DNA of 64,000 bases from Elysia crispata (Eukaryota; Mollusca; Gastropoda; Plakobranchidae): the NCBI GenBank assembly GCA_033675545.1, contig JAWDGP010006763.1:253501-317500 (forward strand). The letters are read 5' to 3'. This document shows positions 26,166 to 39,739 of the stretch, one piece after another. Under the pieces are notes generated by a model. The model did no database searches, had not been told where the DNA came from, and was given only the letters and a program-made list of their open reading frames with translations. Position numbers and translations under genes: made by a program. Positions within the stretch are counted from its first letter, which is position 1; each line of letters opens with the position of its first letter.

Positions 26166-26919
26166 GATGTTGTAGTGGTTTTTGTTGTTGTTGATATTAT
26201 TATCACTATTTTTGTTGCCGGCTGAAAAGCTCTTACTACGAATGAGACCCTAGAGTTTATTACTCGGGACTGGGGTGCGTGTGTGTATTAAATAGGCTTA
26301 TAAATGGTATTGATATCTATCCTTTTACTTACATAATCCACATAGATCTATATGCCTCCAGCTATCCAATATACCTAGAATTCAGATATCTCTATAATTC
26401 TAAACACAGAATCTAGATCTTCATCTTAAATTCTTTTTAAATTTTAAGTCTAAAAGTAAAATCTAGACCTTCTGATTTGAGTACAGGTGCTTAAAACGTC
26501 TCGGCCCTACATATAGAACCTTTGTCCAAGTAACTTTTTAGACTCTTTGGTTAGAGTTTACACTAAAACATGTAGATCAATCCCAAAAGGTTTTAAATCT
26601 GCCATCGTCTACATTCTATGCTTACTTTCAAGTTGTGCTTACATGAAGTGGTTCGCGTATTCACCTTTTCCTTTTGAAAAAATAATAATGACATTTATGC
26701 CTTTAGTTTTCCAAAAACGCTATTTTGGTGAAAAATAATATTTCAACTCCAATCTTCAGGGCAATTTAAATATTAATCCCAAATTTGATGTGCCTAGGTG
26801 CTCTAGAAATGCTCGTTTAGATGGTCCTCATTTTTTGCCTAGCTCCATTATATATACAGGTTATCAATGCAGGTAAAATCATTCTCGAAGCAAAACGCTT
26901 TCGATTCCTTTTTCAGTTT
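26166..26919. other. AT-rich DNA, no gene seen
   Basis: Intergenic or intronic sequence of the receptor locus. Short ctagat-like patches occur at about 26340-26470. No exon could be supported on either strand. Confidence 0.4.
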
Positions 26920-28320
26920 TAGTACAAGCCTACAAGCATGACCGCCCGTTCAAATTAACAGGTGAGGAAGACACCTACATTGAAGAAATGCTAACTTCAA
27001 AAAAAAAATAACAGACATATATCATCCAGAGCCATATAACTGAACTGAAGAAAAGCAAACTTTTTAGAACAATGAACGAATGGAGAAGACTACTACAGTA
27101 AAAAAATTTTAGTTTTACAATAATAAAGTATATTTCCTTCAGAGCCATACAACTATATTATAGAAAAGCAAACTTTACAACGATGACAGATGTAGATCTC
27201 CTCCAGAAACACTCAAAATATAGTTTTAAAATATAAATAGGAACTTGACAGATTGTAATTTTTCACACATTTGTCACGTAAGCATTCTTTAAACGAAAGG
27301 AGAGGTTTTAAATGTAAAAAGAAAAAAAGAAACTCAACTTAAGTGCAATATTTAAATCATTTCCCTCGTCAGCTTATCCCTCCACCGGGACTATAATGAG
27401 ATGCTGATGACCCATTACGATACAATGTAGTGCTCGACCTGATATGGTATAAAAGTGATCTACAATACAAAGAACTGACGTGGTACTGCTACGACAATAT
27501 TACATAGAAAATAAATTTAAAAGCCTCGGATTTTTTTAAAAAAAATTGGTTACCCTGGATTGCTAAGGCTTATAATTTTTCTAGGTCTAGATCTAGATCT
27601 AGTCACAATCTGTAGGCCTATGACTCATGCAAGACAAATTAGGAGTGACAAGTTAATAAAATGGCTCAACTTGAATCTTTCTACGGGTCTTTGTTACAAT
27701 TAGTGGATCTGGTCGATATCCTAGATAAAAAAAATATAGACCTATATCTAGAGAGAAGCGTGCTAAAGAAGCAGATTCGCAACCGCCGTTGTGGAAAAAG
27801 AAAAGCCACGAAATACTGACCAATCAAACAACTACTAGATCTAATCTCTTGCAAAGAACGGCAAATTGGTTAAATGGAACAGCATGTTTTCCATGGACCT
27901 TTTCTTTTTACGCTGGAGTGGGTCAAATTTCATTTAATTTTTAATGTTTTTCAAATTTTCACTCCATTAAAGTACAAAAAGATGTTTTTTATATATATTT
28001 GTATTTACCAATCAACAATAATTTGTTTTAAAAGTGACATCTGCTTTGAAAATTGTAAAGCGCTGAGAAAAGTCTTTTAAATGTGATTTGGTTCATCATA
28101 ACAACTTTGGCCAAAAAAAAATTCATGAATTAATTGCAATAAAAATATAACGAATTTTCAAGAGCATTTTAGCCTAAATCCATAACTTTTCTTAATTTTT
28201 TTTTTTTTTTTTTGTACCACGAGGGACACTGATCTTGACAGATCAAAATTCAGTAAACTTCATCACTGTGCATTGAGTGGTTTTGGAGGAGATAGTGGAG
28301 AAAGAAATCAAAACTACCTT
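26920..28320 (+). repeat. Dispersed repeat, left copy of an inverted pair
   Basis: The segment aligns in reverse complement with 36980-38500. Shared blocks include ccagagccatacaact (twice in each copy), gggtcatcagcatctcatta (in reverse complement here), catgcaagacaaatta and cttcatcactgt. Similarity is patchy, with many indels, so the copies are old. No transposase or terminal motif was recognised, so the family is unclassified. Confidence 0.75.
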
Positions 28321-29028
28321 TTATAATATACATTATGTAATAATCATAAAGTGCATAAAGACTATGATTCTATAGATTTGTTAGCTAGCACTGATAAGAT
28401 AAAAATCATTATTATGTTGTTGTCTCAGTTATTTTTCTTTTTTTTTTTTTTCTTTTTTGTTTGTTTTTTTGTTTTTTGTTTTGTATTCTTTTTGTTTTTT
28501 GTTTGTTTGGTTGGTTTTTTTTTGGGTTGTTTTTAGCTTTAATAGCTTTAGTAGCCCTAAAAATAGCAATTCGAAAAGCCAACATTGTTTGGTTTTTTTT
28601 GCACGGCACTACACATCCGTATCTGCCTGGCGTTGCGATTAACTTTCGCAAAAACGCTACAATTGTTCGAAGCTTCTTTGGGATTTCTACGGTAATTCCG
28701 TGCCATCTAAAGAAAACTGAAAAAAAAATAGATTATCTTTCTACGTAAAGGAAATTGACGGTAATTCTGCACTTTCCCAATCTGTTTTTAGATCTTTTTA
28801 AATACTTATTAGAAATCTGTTGATAAAAGTTCACAACCTTGTGTGAGTTCTTAGTCGCTCAGTCGTTTCAATTTATATGACAATGAATATTTTTTAAAAA
28901 AATGTAAAATAGATTTGGATTTTACAAAACTGGTAAACTACTCTTACTGTTTAATGTCTTCAGAATATCTCTCAGAGACTTCAACGGTAATATTTGATTT
29001 ATAAACTGATCGTGAGTATTGTATGAGA
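28321..29028. other. T-rich low-complexity DNA
   Basis: Oligo-T with TTTTTG runs at about 28426-28530. No gene seen. Confidence 0.5.
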
Positions 29029-30066
29029 GCGCATCGAGAAGTAACGCTCTCTGGACCATAGCATCGTATATAGTAACGCTCCCTAGGCCATAGCATCGTA
29101 TACAGTAATGCTCCCTAGGCCATAGCATCGTAAACAGTAATGCTCCCTAGGCCATAGCATCGTATACAGTAATGCTCTCTAGGCCATAGCATCGTATACA
29201 GTAATGCTCCCTAGGCCATAGCATCGTATACAGTAATGCTCCCTAGGCCATAGCATCGTAAATAGTAATGCTCCCTAGGCCATAGCATCGTAAACAGTAA
29301 TGCTCCCTAGGCCATAGCATCGTATACAGTAATGCTTCCTAGGCCATAGCATCGTAAACAGTAATGCTCCCTAGGCCATAGCATCGTAAACAGTAACGCT
29401 CTCTAGGCCATAGCATCGTAAACAGTAATGCTTCCTAGGCCATAGCATCGTATACAGTAATGCTCCCTAGGCCATAGCATCGTATATAGTAACACTCTCT
29501 AGGCCATAGCATCGTAAACAGTAATGCTCCCTAGGCCATAGCATCGTAAACAGTAATGCTCCCTAGGCCATAGCATCGTAAACAGTAATGCTCCCTAGGC
29601 CATAGCATCGTATACAGTAATGCTCCCTAGGCCATAGCATCGTAAACAGTAATGCTCCCTAGGCCATAGCATCGTATACAGTAATGCTCCCTAGGCCATA
29701 GCATCGTATACAGTAATGCTCTCTGGACCATAGCATCGTATATAGTAACGCTCCCTAGGCCATAGCATCGTATACAGTAATGCTCCCTAGGCCATAGCAT
29801 CGTAAACAGTAATGCTCCCTAGGCCATAGCATCGTATACAGTAATGCTCCCTAGGCCATAGCATCGTAAACAGTAATGCTCCCTAGGCCATAGCATCGTA
29901 AACAGTAATGCTCCCTAGGCCATAGCATCGTATACAGTAATGCTTCCTAGGCCATAGCATCGTATACAGTAATGCTCCCTAGGCCATAGCATCGTATACA
30001 GTAATGCTCCCTAGGCCATAGCATCGTATACAGTAATGCTCCCTAGGCCATAGCATCGTAAACAGT
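29029..30066. repeat. 32-bp minisatellite, about 32 copies
   Basis: Head-to-tail units of 32 bp contain the blocks ccatagcatcgta, cagtaatgct and ccctagg. Units differ at only a few positions (tatac, aaac or tatat after cgta; aatg or aacg; ccct, tcct or ctct), while the rest is nearly invariant. This indicates recent homogenisation. The array ends abruptly about 135 bp from the mariner remnant. There are no unique spacers, so it is not a CRISPR-like array. Confidence 0.97.
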
Positions 30067-30199
30067 TGAGCCAAACACATGAAAAACCACCAAATGAAAA
30101 CTTACTCTGTCCCAAAGACGATGTTATGTAAATTTTTTAAACATAGTTCGATGTCGGTTACGTTGTTGAATGCATTAAGTGTAAAAGACAACATCCGTG

Positions 30200-30945
30200 T
30201 CTCGACACCAAGAGCGTACATCACTTTCCACGTCATCGTCCTATTCAATATAGTTTCCTTTTAGAAACTTTATGAGCATTGGAAAAAGGAAATACTCGGA
30301 TGGAGCAAGTTTCTGGACTGTAATTCCGGGGAAAGGGATAGGGGGGTGGGGGGTGGGGGGGTGGGGGTGGCATGGTGTATGATCCAAAGCTCATTGTATT
30401 CAAGACCTGGGTGAGAATGAAACTTGTCAAACTGGAGGCTTTTTTACTACCTCTCACTCACATCAACCTTCGTTTAAGCTTCTCCAATGTTTATATGTAA
30501 CTATTTGATTGAGTGTATGCTCTTGCTGGAGAAGTTCAATGTGGACAACATCTTTCCAGTCCGGAAAGTTGGTTAGCACAGCACTGTTTTTTTTTTAATT
30601 GCTGAAGCGAAAGCTTTGAACATTTAGGGGATGGCAAGATCTTATGCCTTAACTCCACTGACAATTGCTTCGACACAGGGTCCAAGTAATGAACCCCCAT
30701 TTCTTCTCCAGTGATGATTTGACGAATGAACACTTTGCCTCCTTGTTCATACTGTGACAACATAATTTTATGTTCAAACATCTGCACATCTTGGGCGGTT
30801 CAGTTCACGTGTCAGTGTTCTTGACACCTCTCTTGCAGAGACTTTTCTGTGGCAGTACCTCAGAATGCGGTGAACACCCTCTTCTGATATCCCTGTTTCA
30901 GCACTGACGTCTATCTGCTTAATTCGGCGATTAGGACGGGTCGTA
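30200..30945 (-). pseudogene. Decayed mariner (Tc1/mariner) transposase
   Basis: On the minus strand, successive pieces in shifting frames match a mariner transposase in order. The first is a helix-turn-helix-like segment ending TGISEEGVHRIL with KVSAREVSRTLT. It is followed by FIRQIITGEE, HYLDPVSKQ and HKILPSPK (the region of the first catalytic Asp, family motif TGDE), then a segment resembling the second catalytic region, and finally LAPSEYFLFPMLIKFLKG (family YSPDLAPSDYFLFP). At least three frame changes and several stops are needed to connect them, and the first catalytic motif reads GEE rather than GDE, so it is inactive. Terminal inverted repeats were not identified. Confidence 0.8.
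30341..30370 (+). other. G-run cluster with G-quadruplex potential
   Basis: Four runs of 5-7 guanines separated by single thymines lie within the mariner remnant. This directly fits the G-quadruplex consensus. Confidence 0.7.
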
Positions 30946-33200
30946 ATCGTATATACGAGATTACAGCTCTAAAGTGGATTCCGAAACTGGTCTCTCTGAA
31001 AGAAGTAGATCTTACACACTGTCTTGACTGGGATGGGTCGCTTTCTTTCAATCACCTGGATCATCATCTCAGAGAGCTAACGTCCACACTAGTTTTATCA
31101 TCATACCGCTTTCAGTCTTTTGTGAATTTTTTGGGTCGGGTAACCTCCATCTGCTGTCAAAAATTCGATGACAGCTCTCTATTGCAAACGTTAATCCATG
31201 GCAGACGTCATTTTTTGCCATTAGACCGAGTTTCCTGCCCACTGACGCAATGCACTGTGTGCATGTAAGGTGTAATATGCGTACACACTTGAAATTTTCA
31301 ACAAACTTTGTTGTTGGGTTTGAGAGAATAGCCCCTGCCCATACGGTAAAAAAAATCACCGAAATATAGGGTGCAGAGGTCATTAATGCGCCTGGTCGCG
31401 CCAAGCGCTAGACTACCACGCCTTGCATGATATTTTTTGGTGCAGTGACTGCCTGGCTCTGCCGGACTATTATAAAAAGGACTCAAAATTTTCGGATTTT
31501 GACAAAAATATATTCACAATAGTATTTATGATCGAATTGTAGTGCGGAAGGATACCAAATAATGCATTAAATATTACATAAGAGAGGAGATTTTAAAGAA
31601 GAACGATTGCTCTGTCTTGATCATGTAGTGCGATGTGGTCATTAGTTGTGTTGCCTTGCTGGGCGTTCTATTGGTGTTACTAGCTAACCTTTCCCCACTG
31701 TCTTGCTGGATTTCTTCATCCCATTGACTTCTGTGTGTCAAACTGAGGAAAGCTTTGTGCATTTCATCTCGCTACATTTAACTCAAAAGACTGAAATAAG
31801 TAGTTTACAAATCTGTACAATACGAATATCAGGCCATATATTACCGATAATTTATGTCATTATGTCTAATTTGATGCAGCTTTATTTTATTACAGTTTGT
31901 CGAGCTAGTGGGTGCCTCTGGAAAATTAAGAGCAAAAACTACTGCAACAAAATAATGGGGGAGAAAGGATTTATTGAGATGTTTTGATTTAGCAGCAAAC
32001 ATGGACTCTCTTAATGTTAAAGATTCATAACATAGGCTTTTTTTCCGCGGGGAGCTGAAAAACGAATCTATCTGGAATAATTATGCAACTCGATCTTTTT
32101 CCTCGAGAGCCCATTTTAAGAAGGTGCTCATTAATAAATGACAATGAAAAATGATTGCAAGTAATAATGTCAGATCATTCGCTTGAAATTATAAACTGAG
32201 GTATACTATCTCACGAAAAAAACGAGAAAAGGGTTGAATCAGCGGAGCAGAGTGAAATAGCATACCCTGTCTGACGTGCTGGCGCGACAAGTTTCGCCTG
32301 AATTGACCCTGTGATCCAGTAGTGATCAAGTGATCTCAAAATTCCTTTGGAAACATGAACAACTCTGCATGTGGGGTATGTAAAAACCCGGCGCCGCACG
32401 CCTTGCAGATAACATGAGAACTCTTGCACAACGGTTTGTGTCCCCTCTGCAAGAATGGGGGCTTAATGTCTGCAAAACTATAGCTTTCTATTTTAAAAGC
32501 TTTCTGGCCTTGAAAGCATTATTTTTCAATATTGTCCATCCTTGACATGGGGCTAAAAATAAGAATGTACAATAGCCTATTCCAAGAACAAGTTGCAAAT
32601 TTAAGAATCGCCTGTGATGACGAAATTGATGCTTAATAGTTTACGTTGTGTTACTTGCGTGATTTCTGTACAGTCTTGAAATGACGTTTAATTATGTTAT
32701 CTAGGTAAGAGTAATGTTGATGTCTTCCTACAATGTTTTTTATTGTTCGCATCAGTTAGTGTTTGGACTAAGTGGACTATTGTTCAGTGACTATACTAGT
32801 GCTTGCTGCGTAATCCCTTTTTTCCTTTTCAAACTGTCATTCAAGATTAGTAGTTATGTGCTTTAAAAAAAGGCTCCAAACAGGTTGCAAACTAACGTTG
32901 TTTGTTTTATTCTAACTTAAGATAATAACAATCAACCAAGCTGGACTTATATGGTCAAAGAGCACAAGATTTAAAATTACATTTAAACTTTTCGCCTAAA
33001 AATTGGTTTCATCAGTTTAGACTAGTGACATTACAAATAATAGGGAATGTGATTTCTTTTTGCTGGAAACGTAAGTTCAAAGATTAAATTTTTCATGCAT
33101 CTGTTCTATACTTTCCTTTTTCACTTCAAATTATAGACCAATTTTCGTAGGACGTTCTTTCTCACATATAATCTCTTCACTTCCTTTCTTCCTTTCTCCC
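30946..33200. other. Region without a supportable gene
   Basis: It contains a minus frame of 111 codons (31069-31404) and shorter frames at 32211-32429, all without recognised domains or convincing splice context. The GC content is locally higher at 31150-31450 and 32230-32460, which may reflect old repeats. Confidence 0.35.
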
Positions 33201-33201
33201 A

Positions 33202-33599
<398 letters not shown>

Positions 33600-33694
33600 G
33601 GTAGCAATCTGCCTCTGGCCGCACAGTTATTTATAAAATCTAGTAAAAGCTAAAAGTGTACTTTATGTGTAAAGTAAAGATATAGGAAATGATA

Positions 33695-34175
33695 TCTGTT
33701 TGTTAATATTTATGCCTTTTGGTTCTAATGTTTCTAGCGTATGAATCCAGTGAGGTTTTTCTTTTAATTGAGGAGGTTGATGTTGTCTTGTCCTGAAAAA
33801 TGATCAATGGTTATAATGTTAACATTGTCAAGAGTGTGATGCAGAAGATTAAAGTGTTTAGCTACTGATGAACCTCTGTCATTAAATATATCAAATCTGT
33901 GGCTGGTAAATCTTTTTTCTAAGTGTTGTTACAGTCTTTCCGTTGTATTGTTAACCGTATTTGTCGCAGCTCATGAGGTAAACTATGTTGTGTGAATGGC
34001 AGGATAAGTTGTGTCTTATTTTGAAAGTTGTTTCCATTAGTGAAGGACTGAAAGGATGACGCGATTGTGATGTATGGACAAGTTTTGCAATTTGAAATAT
34101 TGCAAGGTTTGAAACCTGAGTTGTTGTTCCTTGGGGATATGGTGGCTTGCACTAGCATGTCTTTCATCACTTTTT
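33695..34175 (-). pseudogene. Penelope-like retroelement remnant (GIY-YIG end)
   Basis: Minus-strand translation in shifting frames gives the C-terminal part of a Penelope-like element. A cysteine cluster comes first (CNISNCKTCPYI, then FTNGNNF), followed by IVYLMSC (start of the GIY-YIG nuclease fold), RFTSHRFDIFNDRGSSVAKH, and a terminal WIHTLETLEPKGINI block. The order and spacing match the end of the Penelope family polyprotein. Several frame breaks show it is dead, and the reverse transcriptase part is absent. Confidence 0.75.
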
Positions 34176-34179
34176 ACAA

Positions 34180-36218
34180 GTCATTATTTTAATTCATTGC
34201 AACAGAAAAAAAATTTCCCTAAAATTATTATAAAAAGCTTGGTAAAGGCAAGTAATTTATGTGCACTTCATGTAAAAGATATTACCTAAAAACGTAAAAA
34301 TGTAGCGCATTATATTGTCACAATCTTACTCTCACTTTCTTATTGTTCTAAATCTTTTTTTTTTAAATATAATTATGTCTGATTGTAAACTTACATTGAA
34401 AAAAAATTATATATTCTGCACTTGATTGATAGCGTTATTAGCTTAAGCTTTGCTACATCAACTGACTGATTTTACCGATTTTTTTTTTACATAATCTAAT
34501 TACGACACTTACATGAGGCTTGGGAGAGAACACAACTGCTGATCACCAGTGTAATGGAGAAAAGTCTGAGGCTAGTGAGAAACCATAAATATCTAGTTTC
34601 GAAAATCATAATTTCGCTGATTTGTGAAGTTCTTTTTTGCACATGAAAAAAATGATTGCAGTAAAATAAGTCTCTTGTTTCAAGAACTTTTAAATTTCAT
34701 TTGGCTTTTTTAGTGAAAAAAAGGAAGAGAAAAGGAAACAAAAAAAAAGAAACAAACAAAAAAAAAAGAATCAGTCATTCCTTACACGGTTTTTTTTAAC
34801 ACACAAAGAAAACGAAATGGTTATTCCCTGGAAGGTCTTGATAACACACAACAGCTCGCAGCAGCTTCTATCCGGATTTGACAAACGGAAACAGCATTCT
34901 TAGCTGCGTGCAGCAAAGAAGCTCCTTGGATTCACACGTCCACTTGCATTATTAACAAACTTATTATCAGTACATGTTGATTTCAAAGCAGTTTTTTCTT
35001 GAGGAGTGTCTCAAGAAAGAAACAGTATTGTCATCAGCCGTGGCAATTCAGCTTAAGTGCTCCTCTTCACTCAGACCAATCACAGCGTTGGTTTGTCTCT
35101 TTCGTTTACTAAAGACGGCAAGGAGTTACATACTTAAATATTTCAAAGTTTCCGGACATACATTATGTGTGCTCTATCAGTTTATATTATTTGTGTTGCA
35201 TGATTTCACTTGTTTCCAGCTATCCTACATGAGTTGCCATAGCCTTTAGTTATTTATGCTAGAAATTCACAATTTCGGGATTAAAATAAAACTATATCGA
35301 GTCCTAGGTAGTTTACCTCTTAATGTGTATCCGTAAATGTATTTTCTGTTCTCAAAAGGGTCTAATTAAGCTGAACACATAATCATTTTCTTGAAGTTAT
35401 CAGAAATTTGAGTGAAAAAAAAACATGAAGAAAAAAATTATTGAAACTCCATATTGGCTTGGAGTTGAACATAAAATAATTTGAGACAAAATAGATCAAA
35501 CCATCAAACCAAATTTGTCAATCATAAATTTTTTCACTTTGGGATCAAGTAAAATTATAAGCATAATTGTATTTGACATAAATTGGTCTTTGATGAATTG
35601 CCCTTTTGTTTTTATACTCATTTTTCTCTGATTTAGTATTTTTAAATGCATAATGTAATCTTAAAATGTGTTGACAAACTTAATAAATTCATTCAAAATT
35701 TCATCTCCATTTAAGTTCAGTAAAAGGTAGAAAAAAATTGTTATAGCAGGAAGCAAACATTTGCTCACTACAATGAAAATAAATTAGTTTTCTTTTTTCT
35801 CAAGAATAAAATTCGTTCTTTACAATTAATTCCTTCCTCTGCAATGATGAAAGGATTCAAGTAGGTAGAATCTTAATGTGTCTCTTGCCCTAAGACACTC
35901 AGTGGCAATGTCTATGGTAGATTTATTTCCCTTTCATTCTCTTTCAATGATAAGTCTAAGGTCTGAGTGATCTTTATTCCCTTCTTTTTTATAAATATAA
36001 ATATATATATGATTATATATAAACGCTCTTTCGTGTAGGCGATCATGACTTTCTTCACATCTCAATCCTTCGTTGTTTTAAGTGCATCTGTCACTTGTCC
36101 TACATTCAGCCACTTAATTTGTCCACCCAAATCTTTTTTCGCTATTTTCCCCATGCTGCGTTTTACTTCGATCTTTGCAGTTTTCATATGATATTCTAGT
36201 TTCATATCTATCTATCTA

Positions 36219-36300
<82 letters not shown>

Positions 36301-36323
36301 TAATTACATAATGTATACATGTG

Positions 36324-36372
<49 letters not shown>

Positions 36373-36979
36373 TCCATGGCTTAAGGAACTCTCCGTATCA
36401 GACATATACCAGAGCAACAAAAAGATTTCATACATTAAGCACAGTCTCTAGGATTAAAGATTGAATATTCTGTATGGATCGCTAAAAGTTAAAGGAAAAG
36501 AAATGTCAATGATGTAAAGTACATTTACAATCTGCGATTTTTATGTCTTATTTTTAATGTTTTTCTAATATCCGGCTTTACTCATTAAGCAATTCTTCCA
36601 TCACAATGGGTAACTTGTAATGGTAAGCAATTGTTTAGAAACAATGAGGGGATTGATGTTAAGGGTGTCTCTGATTAGGTCTCTTTGATAGACACCACGA
36701 AAAGTATTATGATGGTACAGAAGATTTCCAAAAAGCCAAAGATGGTGTGGTTAGACGAAATCAGATCGATCCATCAGACGATGACTCATCCAGAAAACGT
36801 CTCTTTTGCTTGCAATTTATTTTCCAATTTTTTCCAACTGCCTCTAAACTTCACTATATTTTTTTTAAGAAATTAAGGTCAGTAAAAATTGAATAAAAAA
36901 ACAAACAATATAATCAATCAACCAACGATCCATTCTTAAGCATTGGACGGCAGAATACATCTATAGCAACTTCGATTTC
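34180..36979. other. AT-rich DNA with AT and AG microsatellites
   Basis: No gene was supported. Simple repeats are (TA)n at about 36222-36263, (AG)n at about 36264-36297 and (TA)n at about 36328-36370. Confidence 0.5.
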
Positions 36980-38500
36980 ACTCTCAGCTATCTCCTCCAA
37001 AACCATTCAAGGTACAGTGATGAAGTTTATTGAGTTTTGATGCGACAAAACCAGTGTCCCTTGCGGTACAAAAAAATTTAAAGAAAAGTTATGCATTAAA
37101 GTTAAAAATTGCTCTTAAAAATCATTAACTTTTGTTGTATAATTTTTTTTTTTTCCAAATTTGCTTTGGTGAACCAAATGACATTTCTCAGAGGTTTACA
37201 ATTTTCAAAGTAGGTGACGCTTTTAAAGAAATTGTTGTTATTTAATAACTTTTAATTGATTTTTAAAAATGTTATTTCACTTTAATGGAGTGAAAAATTG
37301 GAGAAAAAAAAACTAATTGAATTTGACCAATTCAGCGTAAACACAAAAGCGTCACAGAAAACGTGTCGTTCTGTACATGAAAATTGCGGTGATTTGATTG
37401 GTTAGTATTTTAAGCTCAACTGTCACTGTCTCCTTTTCTTCTGGGGCGGCGTTTGAGAATGCAAATACCACTTCTGCTTCTTTTACACACGTTTCGTATT
37501 TCTATTCTGTTGAATATCTAAGAAATCGACCAGATCCACGAATTGACAAGATTCCACGGGGACATTCAAGTTTAGCCATTTTATTTATTTGCCACTCTTA
37601 ATTTGTCTTGCATGAGTTGTACACATTGTTTCTAGATCTCGAATAATCATAGGCTTAGGAATTTAGGGCCTTAAAATTTTATTGTCTGAGCAGTTTCTCA
37701 TTTTTTAAATGTATTGCAGAGCACTTTTTCACCACACCAGGTCGATCACTACATTGTATCTGTAGTGGGTCATCAGCATCTCATTATGGTCTCGTTGGAG
37801 AGGTGAACTGAAAAGAGGGCGATTGCACCCAAATGTGTTTATTTTTTCGCTTGAGGTCTTCTTTCCACTTAAAGAATATCTTAATGACAATGGTGAGAAG
37901 AATTACTGTGTTTCAAAGTTTTATATATTTTAAAATTGAAATACGAGTGGCTCTGGAGGAGATACATTTATATCTGTTATTGTTGTAAAGTTTTGTTGTT
38001 GTTGGGATTTTTGTTTTGTTTTGTTTATTTTTGTTTGTTTTTTGGTTTGTCTGTTTTTGTTTTTTTTTGGTTTTTTTTTAGTTTTGTTTTGTTTTGTTGT
38101 TTTTTTTTTGGGGGGTTGGGTTTTTTTTTTCGGTTTTTTTTTTTTGGGGGGGGGTTTGTTTTGTTTTGTTTACTTGTTTTTTTTTTTGGGGGGGGTTGTT
38201 TTTTGTTGGTTTTTTTGTTGTTGTTTTTTCTTTTGTTTGTTTGTTTGTTTGTTGTTGTTGTTGTTGTTGTTATTGTTGTTTTTTTTGTTTTTTGTTTTTT
38301 TTTGGGGGGGTGTTATTTCAATACAGTTTTCTTTCTTGTAAATATCTTCCCTGCCTATTCATTGTTGTAAAGTTTGCTTTTCTTCAGTGCAGTTGTATGG
38401 CTCTGGAGGATATAAGTCTATTAATTTTGTGAAGTTTGTGTATTTTCTTCAGTGTATTTGTCTTCCCTATTTGTTCATTTGACGGGCAATCATGCTTGCA
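36980..38500 (-). repeat. Dispersed repeat, right copy of the inverted pair
   Basis: Reverse-complement partner of 26920-28320. A T/G homopolymer-rich block at about 37990-38320 (runs of T and of up to nine G) is present only in this copy and interrupts the alignment. Phe/Gly/Cys-rich frames over that block are low-complexity artefacts. Confidence 0.75.
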
Positions 38501-38592
38501 TTTAATAAAGCATTTTAAGAAATTTGTTTTAAAAAGTACACTGCGCTTTAAAAAATTATCAAATTCTCCATCATATCAAGCTCTTAATCATC

Positions 38593-38614
38593 ACCAAAAT
38601 CATCATCATCATCC

Positions 38615-38658
<44 letters not shown>

Positions 38659-38716
38659 GTCATCACCATCATCATCATAATCATCATCATAATTATCATC
38701 ATCATCATCATCACTA
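38593..38716. repeat. (ATC)n microsatellite
   Basis: An imperfect CAT/ATC trinucleotide run. His- or Asp-rich frames over it are artefacts. Confidence 0.95.
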
Positions 38717-39735
38717 ATAAATCCGCATCTCCAAATCATAACCATCATAATAATAAGTAAAACTGTCATTACCTCATCTTCATCACCATCCGTTTATTTT
38801 TATCTTCCTCACCTTCTATATATCTAACACCGTCATCAACACTATCATTATCATAATCACAATCTTCATCTCTCTCATTATTTCCACCACTACTCTGTAT
38901 TATCATCTCAATCGCCAGTGCCTGTATTACAACGCTCTAGACGTGATATCTGCAGGGACTCTGTTTGAAAGGTCAAATCACAGGTGGATGAGTTTAAGCC
39001 TCGCCTTATCAGCTCTAGCCTGCCTGTTAAACGTCATGTTGTCATCGAATAAAATTGGGAAAAAAATCACATTTTAATACTTTCAACCTTTGTGAAGCCT
39101 TTAATTAATGCAGTTTTATGCATGTATAATATAAGAAAAAAATTTTCGGCATCAGATTAATTTTTCTAGGTAAAATTCAATAACATGGCCATTCCCACTA
39201 CTTTGCCGTCCCCAGATGACAAAAAGAGACAATATACACCATCAGACCTCGATATTTTGATTAGTTTTAAGACCAGTACGTTTTCCAACAAATTTTTGTT
39301 CAGAGTTAACAGGTTTTGGTCAGGCTAAGAATGGGGCTGATTAGATGTTATTCAACTCAAACACTATTAGCCTATGCTTTAACGAGGTTTTTAAATTAAC
39401 GCTTTAGTCTCCGCCCAAACTGTGACCCGACTTAAGTCTGAGCTATTTGACGCTTCTATTGAGCAGAAACTGGTGTGCCACAGGATATCTGTAAATATCC
39501 ACTTCTCTGATAGATAATTCTAGATTATCCTAGATCTGTTATGGGTAAAATTTTCAAATCAATGTAACTAAGCAACGCTAAGCATAATATTTTAAATAAT
39601 TTTTGTTTCAATTTAAACAAAAGTAAATAAAATAAAAGGAGAAAACGTCAGAGTTCACGTTTTATCTTTGTCTGTTTGATTTTTTATTTTATTTTAGTTT
39701 TGTTTTGTTTTTTGTTTTTATTTTGTTTTTTGCCT
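38717..39735. other. AT-rich DNA, no gene seen
   Basis: Degenerate ATC-rich flank to about 38900, then unassigned sequence. Confidence 0.4.
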
Positions 39736-39739
39736 TAAT

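Noticed and set aside
29029-30066. CRISPR-like array
   Set aside because: The units are contiguous 32-bp repeats with no unique spacers, in a eukaryotic genome; it is a minisatellite.
31069-31404. 111-codon minus frame
   Set aside because: No recognised domain, no splice context, overlaps another frame, and lies in repeat-rich DNA.
34974-35249. 91-codon plus frame
   Set aside because: No domain or signal sequence pattern and AT-rich composition; consistent with chance.
37936-38432. Phe/Gly/Cys-rich frames of up to 144 codons
   Set aside because: They translate T/G homopolymer runs.
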